Shown piece by piece: positions 7,839 to 13,548 of a stretch of 13,548 bases of DNA (position 1 is its first letter; each line of letters opens with the position of its first letter). The DNA lies in NCBI GenBank assembly GCA_963847735.1, contig CAWKAV010000006.1, forward strand, positions 1 through 13,548. The letters run 5' to 3'. Source of the stretch: CAWKAV01 sp963847735 (lineage in GTDB: Bacteria > Desulfobacterota > Desulfuromonadia > Desulfuromonadales > BM103). The notes beneath the pieces were generated by a model. The model ran no database searches and was not told where the DNA came from. It saw only the letters and a list, made by a program, of their open reading frames with translations. The translations under genes were made by a program, and so were the position numbers.

Positions 7839-8617
7839 GTGATCCCTTGCGCTTTTTTGTCCCGACCGGCAGCCTGCAGGGCGATCAGGTCGTTATCACC
7901 GGCGAACCCTATCACCACCTGCGCAATGTTCTGCGCGTCAAGGCGGGGACGGTAGTTCTGCTGCTTGACGGGTTCGGGGCTTGCTGCGAGGTTGAGCTTG
8001 AGAAGCTGCAGGCCGACCATGCGACAACCCGTATGATCCGCAGCTGGCAGGAAAAGGACGCGACCCTGCCGATCACTCTCCTGCAGGCCCTGCCCAAAGG
8101 GGATAAGTTTGACCTGGTTCTGCAAAAGGGAACCGAACTTGGCGTGAGCTGTTTTCAACCGCTGGAGACCGCTCATGCCATCCCAAACCTGAATGCAGCA
8201 CGCTTGATCAAGCGCATGCAACGCTGGCGGCGGATTGTCAGTGAAGCTGCCAGACAGAGTCGGCGCACTTTTCTGCCCGAGGTGAAACCGCTGCAAAATC
8301 TGAGAACAGTACTCAAAGAAACCTCATGCGATCTCAGGCTGGTTCTCTGGGAGGCAGGCTCAGTCCCCTTGGCAGAGGTCCTGCCGAAAGCCCCGCCAAC
8401 AGGCGTCAGGCTACTCATTGGTCCGGAAGGCGGTTTCTCGGTGACGGAAATCACCGCTATCACTGCGGCGGGGTTTCAGGCCGTGCATCTTGGTCCGCGA
8501 GTTTTGCGCACCGAAACTGCGGGCTTGGCAGTAACCCCCATTTTGCAGTACCTTTATGGTGATTGGAAAAATCCCCCTGTGGGTGACAACTCAAACCAGT
8601 GCGAGGAGAATCTATGA
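7835..8617 (+). CDS. rsmE: 16S rRNA (uracil-1498-N3)-methyltransferase
   Basis: This 260-residue SPOUT-class methyltransferase has an N-terminal PUA-like RNA-binding region (about 1-70; RFFVP, EPYHHLRNVLRVKAG), a central segment with QALPKGDKFDLVLQKGTELG (84-103) and SEAARQSRR (136-144), and the knotted SAM site formed by LLIGPEGGFS (193-202) and LGPRVLRTETA (219-229). It methylates N3 of U1498 in 16S rRNA at the decoding region of the small subunit. The frame is open well upstream (from 7199), but the true start is ATG 7835. It begins the conserved MSDPLRFFVP and overlaps the prmA stop as ATGA; everything upstream is prmA read in a wrong frame. The stop overlaps the next gene in the same way. 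Confidence 0.96.
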   Translation: MSDPLRFFVPTGSLQGDQVVITGEPYHHLRNVLRVKAGTVVLLLDGFGACCEVELEKLQADHATTRMIRSWQEKDATLPITLLQALPKGDKFDLVLQKGTELGVSCFQPLETAHAIPNLNAARLIKRMQRWRRIVSEAARQSRRTFLPEVKPLQNLRTVLKETSCDLRLVLWEAGSVPLAEVLPKAPPTGVRLLIGPEGGFSVTEITAITAAGFQAVHLGPRVLRTETAGLAVTPILQYLYGDWKNPPVGDNSNQCEENL

Positions 8618-8982
8618 AGTGCCCGAAGTGTGGATATCACAGCTTTGATCAACTGGATAACTGCAGAAAGTGCGGAAAGGATCTGTTGGAGCACAAGGTA
8701 AAATTCAACTTGCGCGGCTTCTTTTCCCCCGGGTTGTCAACGGCAACAGGGTCGGAAGCTATCACCAATCAACATGATGAAGAGCCGGAACAGCCTGATG
8801 TCGATTCGGTCGATTTCGGTTTCGACTTCCTCGATGAGGAAGATAGTCCAGTCGGCAAGCCGGTTGACGATATCTCGCTCGGCGATGATACCCAGGCTAT
8901 CAACATCGACCAGCCATTCGGTGCCGACAGCGAAACGATACCGGCTGGTATGCCTGCAAAAGACAGCAAGCGCCCCGCATGA
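8614..8982 (+). CDS. Small zinc-ribbon protein with acidic low-complexity tail, function unknown
   Basis: This 122-residue protein begins MKCPKCGYHSFDQLDNCRKC: four cysteines at 3, 6, 17 and 20 form a CxxC-x10-CxxC zinc ribbon. The rest (about 30-122) is polar and acidic, probably disordered, with repeated short Asp/Phe-rich pieces (VDFGFDFLDEED, SLGDDTQAINID) and no membrane helix or signal peptide. GAGGAG (8603-8608) five bases before ATG 8614 fixes the start; an in-frame codon at 8599 lies upstream of that site and is unlikely. The start overlaps the rsmE stop as ATGA, making it the last gene of the prmA-rsmE operon before a strong terminator. A role in RNA or ribosome binding is only inferred from the zinc ribbon and its neighbours; I do not recognise a characterised relative. 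Confidence 0.85.
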   Translation: MKCPKCGYHSFDQLDNCRKCGKDLLEHKVKFNLRGFFSPGLSTATGSEAITNQHDEEPEQPDVDSVDFGFDFLDEEDSPVGKPVDDISLGDDTQAINIDQPFGADSETIPAGMPAKDSKRPA

Positions 8983-9051
8983 TTAAACCGGCGAAGCCCT
9001 GGCATTGGCTCGCTAAACAGCCCTGAGGCGAACAGGTCCGGGCAAATTTTT

Positions 9052-9093
9052 GGCCCCGCCAGTTCCGTAAAGGGATTGGCGAGGCCTTTTTTT
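9052..9093 (+). terminator. Strong rho-independent terminator after the prmA-rsmE-zinc ribbon operon
   Basis: A 15-position stem (9052-9066 with 9072-9086) contains one C/A mismatch and two G-U pairs and closes on a GTAAA loop. Seven T (9087-9093) follow directly. It separates the translation-related operon from the efflux operon. Confidence 0.93.
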
Positions 9094-9114
9094 GTTTTGC
9101 CGCTCAACTGAAAA

Positions 9115-9140
9115 TCAACAGGGCTGCAGAACCCTGTTGA
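9115..9140. promoter_or_regulatory. Perfect inverted repeat overlapping the -35 box of the tetR promoter
   Basis: TCAACAGGG (9115-9123) and CCCTGTTGA (9132-9140) are perfect 9-bp arms around an 8-bp gap. The right arm overlaps the -35 box TTGACT (9137-9142). No T-run follows, so it is not a terminator for the rightward strand. A second operator or a hairpin-forming site is possible; the binding protein is unknown. Confidence 0.5.
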
Positions 9141-9173
9141 CTGACATTTAAAACAATGATTTAAACACTGTTT
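9137..9173 (+). promoter_or_regulatory. tetR efflux operon promoter with overlapping palindromic operator
   Basis: -35 TTGACT (5/6, 9137-9142) is followed after 17 nt by TTTAAA (4/6, 9160-9165). An imperfect 23-bp palindrome (9151-9173; outer arms AAACA and TGTTT, 18 of 23 positions symmetric) covers the -10 box and ends two bases before the tetR ATG. Binding by the TetR protein here would block both RNA polymerase and translation start, the usual self-repression in tetR-efflux operons. The predicted transcription start (about 9172) almost coincides with ATG 9175. Confidence 0.6.
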
Positions 9174-9174
9174 C

Positions 9175-9816
9175 ATGAAATCAATAATTACTCAACCCAT
9201 AGACACCAGAACAGCACTGCTTGAAAGTGGAAGGAAACTTTTCCTGGTTCACGGCTTCGAAGGCGTCAGCATCCGTCAGATCACCAAAGCGGCCGGCACC
9301 AATGTTGCCGCCATCAACTATCACTTCAACGGCAAAATCAATCTTTTCCGGGAGGTCCTCGGTCAAGGCCTGGACCAGATCACTCATGATAAACTGGCGC
9401 GAATGAAAGCGCTTGATGAGCAGCAACCGGGAGCCGACCTCAGACAAATCCTGGATGTCTATATCCGCAGTTTTTTTGATACGCATACTTCGTTCGACGG
9501 TGACCGCCTGATGCAGATCATCTACCGGGAAATGGGGCCGGACGCTGTTGCCAGCGACCTGGTGGCAACACGGTTGATCGCTCCCATTAACCAGGCTGTC
9601 CAGAAGTCAATCCTGAAGGCCTGCCCGGATCTCGACAAGAATCACGTGTCCTTCTGTGTAAGCAGCATAACGGGGCAGGTGTCACACTTCATCCGTGCAC
9701 GGGACATTTTAAATAAAATCAATAACGCAGGTCAGAACCATACATTTATGGAAAACACTGTTCAACACATCACAAACTTTTCCCTGCGGGGAATCGGGAG
9801 CAATCACCATGCGTAA
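9175..9816 (+). CDS. TetR-family transcriptional repressor of the efflux operon
   Basis: This 213-residue protein has the N-terminal TetR helix-turn-helix: RTALLESGRKLFLVHGFEG (12-30), VSIRQITKAAGTNVAAINYH (31-50) and FNGKINLFREVL (51-62). The all-helical ligand-binding and dimerisation domain (about 70-205) contains IIYREMGPDA (114-123), resembling the CecR/YbiH-type C-terminal domain; that subfamily call is tentative. It probably represses its own operon and is released by a small toxic ligand exported by the pump. No Shine-Dalgarno sequence precedes ATG 9175 and the promoter sits very close, so it may be translated from a leaderless or near-leaderless mRNA. The next Met (in LARMKAL) is beyond the DNA-binding domain, so the start is sound. 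The last 8 bases overlap the adaptor gene start. Confidence 0.93.
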   Translation: MKSIITQPIDTRTALLESGRKLFLVHGFEGVSIRQITKAAGTNVAAINYHFNGKINLFREVLGQGLDQITHDKLARMKALDEQQPGADLRQILDVYIRSFFDTHTSFDGDRLMQIIYREMGPDAVASDLVATRLIAPINQAVQKSILKACPDLDKNHVSFCVSSITGQVSHFIRARDILNKINNAGQNHTFMENTVQHITNFSLRGIGSNHHA

Positions 9817-10942
9817 AATTACCTGTATCCTTCTGGCAGGGTTAAGCTTGACGCTATCTGGCGGCATTGCTGCCGCCGAAGAGCAAAAGAAACCGGCAGA
9901 GCCACAGCCCCTTGTAACCATTACTGCCGTTATCGAGCAGGACATTAACCCGCCGGAAGAATACGTGGGCCACGTGGAGGCAATTCAGAGGGTCGACCTG
10001 CAGGCGCGGGTTGGTGGCTTTCTGCAACAGGTCAACTTCAAGGAGGGGAGCAAAGTTCGTGCTGGTGACACTCTTTATGTCATCGAGCAGGCCCCTTACC
10101 AGGCCAGGGTCGCTGTCGCTAAAGCCCGGGCAACCAAAGCCCAGGCAACTCTGACCCAAGCGAGTAATTATCTGAAACGGATCCAGACTGTCCGCAGCGG
10201 AGGCGTCTCTGCTACCGACATAGAGTCGGCCGAATCGGCCGAACTAGAGGCCAGCGCAGAGTTTGAGGAGGCCCAAGCCACCCTGGCTCTGGCTGAACTC
10301 GATCTCAGCTACACCCGGATTCTGGCACCGATCAGTGGCCGCATCGGCGCGACCTCACTCACCATTGGCAATCTCTGTGGGCCGACTTCAGGACCCCTGG
10401 CCGGAATCGTGCAAATTGACCCGATCCGCATCCAGTACTCGGTCAGCGAAAATGACCTTGCGGCGATCAAACTGGCCCAGGGTGACGCCTCCTCCAGCAG
10501 GGATAAAAACTTGCTGCATGCACAGATCAGGCTGCCGGGAGGAGAGATTCTCAAACTCACCGGACAGCTGGACTTTGTCGACAATGTGGTCGATGCAAGT
10601 ACCGGTACGATCAGCGTGCGACTGGTCTTTGACAATCCTGACGGGCTGCTACTGCCGGGACAATATGTGACAGTTTTACTTAGCCAAAAGCAAGCCAGGA
10701 TGATGCCAGTGATACCACAATCAGCCGTTCTGGAAGACCGCGATGGCCGTTACGTATTGCTGGTTGATGCACAGAATCAGGTGGAACAGCGTCGCATCAG
10801 CACCGGAGTCATAAGCGGCATGCTATGGACGATTGAATCGGGTCTGACCGCAGGAGAAACGGTGATTGTGCAGGGCGTACAAAAAGTTCGCCCCGGGCAA
10901 ACCGTCAAGACCACCACTGTCGACGCAGCGCAAGGAAACTAA
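9809..10942 (+). CDS. RND efflux periplasmic adaptor (membrane fusion protein, AcrA/HlyD-like)
   Basis: This 377-residue protein has a signal peptide (hydrophobic 5-20, cleavage likely after GIAAA, about 23) and no lipobox Cys, so it is probably soluble or loosely membrane-associated rather than a lipoprotein like AcrA. The split lipoyl (barrel-sandwich) domain is at RVDLQARVGGFLQQVNFKEG (61-80) and YTRILAPISGRIGATS (168-183), with an Ala/Glu-rich coiled-coil hairpin (about 95-165) between. A beta-barrel domain (about 205-295) and a membrane-proximal domain follow. It would bridge the RND pump to an outer-membrane channel. GGGAG (9796-9800) precedes ATG 9809, and the gene overlaps tetR by 8 bases. 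The pump gene starts 3 bases after its stop. Confidence 0.95.
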   Translation: MRKITCILLAGLSLTLSGGIAAAEEQKKPAEPQPLVTITAVIEQDINPPEEYVGHVEAIQRVDLQARVGGFLQQVNFKEGSKVRAGDTLYVIEQAPYQARVAVAKARATKAQATLTQASNYLKRIQTVRSGGVSATDIESAESAELEASAEFEEAQATLALAELDLSYTRILAPISGRIGATSLTIGNLCGPTSGPLAGIVQIDPIRIQYSVSENDLAAIKLAQGDASSSRDKNLLHAQIRLPGGEILKLTGQLDFVDNVVDASTGTISVRLVFDNPDGLLLPGQYVTVLLSQKQARMMPVIPQSAVLEDRDGRYVLLVDAQNQVEQRRISTGVISGMLWTIESGLTAGETVIVQGVQKVRPGQTVKTTTVDAAQGN

Positions 10943-10945
10943 ACC

Positions 10946-13548
10946 ATGATCTCGCGCATTTTTATTAATCGGCCGCGTCTGGCCGTGGTGGTGTCGGTGT
11001 TTATCACCCTGGCCGGTCTGATCGCCATGCTGAACATTCCGGTTGCCCAATATCCAAAGATCACTCCACCAGAGATTCGGGTCTCTGCCACTTATCCCGG
11101 CGCCAACGCCGAAGTGCTGGCAAACAGTGTCGCCACGACGATTGAGGCCGAAGTCAACGGCGTGGAGAACATGCTCTACATGTCTTCTTCCTCCTCGAAT
11201 AGCGGTCAATACAGTCTCAGCGTCACTTTTGAGGTCGGCACCGACACTGATATCGCCCAGGTCAATCTGCAGAATCGGGTTCAGGCGGCCATCGCCAAGC
11301 TGCCGCAGGAAGTGGTCGACCAAGGGGTCACCGTGCGCAAGGGGTCAGCGGATATGCTCGGCGCGATCAGCTTCTTCTCGCCGGATGAAACTCGGGACCT
11401 ACTATTTTTGAGCAATTATGTCAGCAGTACCATCAAAGATGCGGTGGTGCGGCTGGAGGGGGTCAGCGATATCTTCATCTTCGGCGAGCTGGAATACAGC
11501 ATGCGCATCTGGATGGATCCTGCGCGCATGACCGCTCTAGGCATGACGGCGGATGATCTGATCAGCGCCATCCGTCAGCAGAACATTCAGGCTGCGGTCG
11601 GTTCCATCGGTGCAGAGCCGGTCAATACCGGGCAGCAGCTGCAGTACACCCTGACCGCCCATGGACGGCTACAGAACATCGAAGAGTTTCAAGATATTGT
11701 CCTGCGCTCCAATGCACAGGGCGGGATGGTGCGAATTAAGGATGTCGCCAGGGTTGAACTGGGGGCCAAGTCCTACAGCACCCGGGCGATCCTCAACGGT
11801 GGACCAGCGGTCACTCTGGCCATTTATGGCTCACCAACCGCCAACGCGCTAGCAACGATGCAGGCCGTTAATGCTGAATTGGTGCAGATCGCCAAGAGTC
11901 AGCCGAGTGGTGTCGAGTATCAGACCATCTATGACTCGACTAAATATATCGCCGCCGCCATTCATGAAATGGTCTGGACCCTGTTTTTGACCTTTCTGCT
12001 GGTGGTCGGTGTGACCTTTGTTTTCCTGCAGGATTGGCGCTCAACCATGGTGCCGACGGTGACGATTCCGGTCTCCTTGATCGGAACCTTTGCGGTGCTG
12101 CTGGCCCTCGGCTATAATGCCAACACCATCTCCCTGTTTGCTCTGATCATGTCGATCGGGCTGGTGGTCGATGATGCCATCGTCGTGGTCGAGAACGTTT
12201 ACCGGGTCATGCACGATGAAGGGCTCAGCCCCAAAGATGCGGCGATCAAAGCGATGGGGCAGGTCACCGGTCCGATCATCGCCACCACCCTGGTGCTGCT
12301 CGCAGTTTTTATTCCGGTCGCCTTTCTCCCCGGCATTACCGGCCAGCTCTACAAACAGTTTGCCGTCACCATCTGCACCGCCGTGGTCATTTCAGCGATC
12401 TGCGCCCTGACCCTGAGTCCCGCTCTCTGTGCCGTCATGTTGAAGGAGCCGACCCCTGCCCGTTTCTGGCCGCTGGTCTGGTTCAACAAGGCGCTGAATA
12501 AATCACGCAAGGGCTATGTTGCCGGTTCAGCCTGGTTGATCCGCTGGAAATCTGTCGCTTTGCTGGCACTAGCACTTGTTATGGGTACCAGTTATTTTCT
12601 GTTTAACAACCGTCCAACCAGCTTTCTGCCCCAGGAGGATCAGGGGCTCATCTATCTGAACTTGCAGTTGCCTGAGGCGGCCGCCATGAGCCGCACCGAT
12701 CAGGTGATGCAACAGGTGACCGCGGAGTTGCGCAAGATCGAGGGGGTCACCAGCGTGCTCGGCGTCAGCGGCTTCAGTCTGCTCAGCGGTCGCGGCGACA
12801 ATGTCGGTTTCGGCCTGGTGATTCTGGCCCCCTGGGATGAACGGCCCGGCGCCGGCCTGCATGTCGATGCCATCTTGAAAAAAGCCCAACAAAAACTGGC
12901 GGCGATCTCGTCGGCCAATATTCTGGCCTTTACCCCGCCGCCGATTCGCGGTCTGGGCCGAACCGGCGGCTTCGACTTCCAATTACAGTCGTTGACCAAA
13001 AAGTCTCCCCAGGAATTTGTCGCTGCAGCACAGGCGCTGGTCGTGGCCGCGAATCAGGATCCGGCGTTGAGTCGTGTGTTCAGCACCTATACCGCAAACA
13101 ATCCGCAAATTGCCTTGAATATTGACCGCAATCGGGCCGAGACCCTCAAGGTTCCAGTCAGTGCGATCTTCTCGACCTTGCAAGCCCAGCTTGGTGGGCG
13201 CTATGTCAACGACTTCAACCTGGCGAACCGTGGCTATCAGGTCAAGATTCAGGCCGCGACAGAGCAACGCGATTCGATTGATGACATCAGCCGGCTCTAT
13301 GTACGCAGCAGTGAAGGGAAGATGGTGCCGATGACCAGCCTGGTGACCCTGTCGACCGAGTTGGGGCCGCAGACGGTCGATCGTTACAACCAGCTCAACA
13401 GTATCAAGGTGAATGGCGGAGCGGCAGCGGGCTACAGCTCCGGCGAAGCGATGGCGGCGATGGAACGGATTGCGACCAAAACTCTCCCGGAAGGTTACAG
13501 CTTCGACTGGTCCGGCATGTCCTACCAGGAACGCAAGAGTAGCGGCCA
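10946..13548 (+). CDS. RND multidrug efflux transporter, AcrB/HAE1-like (3' partial)
   Basis: The frame is open from ATG 10946 to the window end: 867 complete codons of a family usually about 1,030-1,050 residues long, so the last membrane helices (including the TM10 Lys region) are outside. The protein begins MISRIFINRPRLAVVVSVFI, the cytoplasmic start and TM1 of HAE1 pumps. Periplasmic porter loop 1 follows (VAQYPKITPPEIRVSATYPG, about 34-53). TM2-TM6 contain the proton-relay pair Asp409-Asp410 in GLVVDDAIVVVENV, matching Asp407/Asp408 of AcrB. The second porter loop contains SFLPQEDQG and PPPIRGLGRTGGFDFQLQ. AAGGA (10932-10936) precedes the start. The pump exports hydrophobic or amphiphilic compounds from the periplasm or inner membrane using proton influx. 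No outer-membrane channel gene is in view; it may follow downstream or be shared. Confidence 0.96.
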   Translation, partial: MISRIFINRPRLAVVVSVFITLAGLIAMLNIPVAQYPKITPPEIRVSATYPGANAEVLANSVATTIEAEVNGVENMLYMSSSSSNSGQYSLSVTFEVGTDTDIAQVNLQNRVQAAIAKLPQEVVDQGVTVRKGSADMLGAISFFSPDETRDLLFLSNYVSSTIKDAVVRLEGVSDIFIFGELEYSMRIWMDPARMTALGMTADDLISAIRQQNIQAAVGSIGAEPVNTGQQLQYTLTAHGRLQNIEEFQDIVLRSNAQGGMVRIKDVARVELGAKSYSTRAILNGGPAVTLAIYGSPTANALATMQAVNAELVQIAKSQPSGVEYQTIYDSTKYIAAAIHEMVWTLFLTFLLVVGVTFVFLQDWRSTMVPTVTIPVSLIGTFAVLLALGYNANTISLFALIMSIGLVVDDAIVVVENVYRVMHDEGLSPKDAAIKAMGQVTGPIIATTLVLLAVFIPVAFLPGITGQLYKQFAVTICTAVVISAICALTLSPALCAVMLKEPTPARFWPLVWFNKALNKSRKGYVAGSAWLIRWKSVALLALALVMGTSYFLFNNRPTSFLPQEDQGLIYLNLQLPEAAAMSRTDQVMQQVTAELRKIEGVTSVLGVSGFSLLSGRGDNVGFGLVILAPWDERPGAGLHVDAILKKAQQKLAAISSANILAFTPPPIRGLGRTGGFDFQLQSLTKKSPQEFVAAAQALVVAANQDPALSRVFSTYTANNPQIALNIDRNRAETLKVPVSAIFSTLQAQLGGRYVNDFNLANRGYQVKIQAATEQRDSIDDISRLYVRSSEGKMVPMTSLVTLSTELGPQTVDRYNQLNSIKVNGGAAAGYSSGEAMAAMERIATKTLPEGYSFDWSGMSYQERKSSG

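Noticed and set aside
8997..9013. Sigma54-like TGGCAT...CGCT element
   Set aside because: The GG-to-GC spacing is one base short, the -12 element is poor, and it sits just after a gene end, before a terminator.
10823..11323. Minus-strand 166-codon ORF across the adaptor/pump junction
   Set aside because: It is antisense to two well-supported genes and spans their intergenic start region; composition is not protein-like.
1..13548. Mobile elements, CRISPR repeats, tRNA genes or a phage/defence system
   Set aside because: No transposase, integrase, regularly spaced repeats, tRNA-like folds or nuclease/defence domains were recognised by reading both strands.

Overview
The window looks like chromosomal DNA of a Desulfuromonadales/Geobacterales-type deltaproteobacterium. 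This is inferred from an MtrB/PioB-type outer-membrane barrel of the kind used in extracellular electron transfer, a CusS/CusR-like two-component pair, and a prmA-rsmE-zinc ribbon cluster; no rRNA or other taxonomic marker is present. No tRNA, rRNA, insertion sequence, integrase or CRISPR array was seen.

Layout. (1) 1-1877 (+) is the 3' part of a large outer-membrane beta-barrel gene. Its frame is interrupted by one in-frame TGA at 1446-1448, then continues in the same frame to a normal barrel C-terminus. A hairpin matching the bacterial SECIS design starts directly after the TGA, so the best reading is a selenocysteine-containing barrel. This is the most interesting signal in the window. (2) Two back-to-back terminators (1912-1996) separate it from a leftward block: a DegP/HtrA periplasmic protease with a good sigma70 promoter, a sensor histidine kinase and its OmpR-family response regulator, and a PEP-synthase regulatory protein (ppsR). 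The kinase has a one-base frameshift that detaches its first membrane helix. (3) From 6921 a rightward operon with ATGA overlaps encodes PrmA, RsmE and a small zinc-ribbon protein, closed by a strong terminator at 9052-9093. (4) From 9175 a TetR-type regulator, a periplasmic adaptor and an RND efflux transporter (cut by the window end) form an operon. A promoter and two palindromes lie just before the regulator.

How the genes work together. The response regulator and kinase are translationally linked and face a palindrome that may be their own operator. DegP is the likely envelope quality-control partner. The TetR-adaptor-RND set is a classic self-regulated efflux operon whose repressor probably binds at its own promoter. 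The translation genes in the middle are housekeeping. The barrel belongs to an electron-conduit locus whose multiheme cytochromes would lie upstream of the window.
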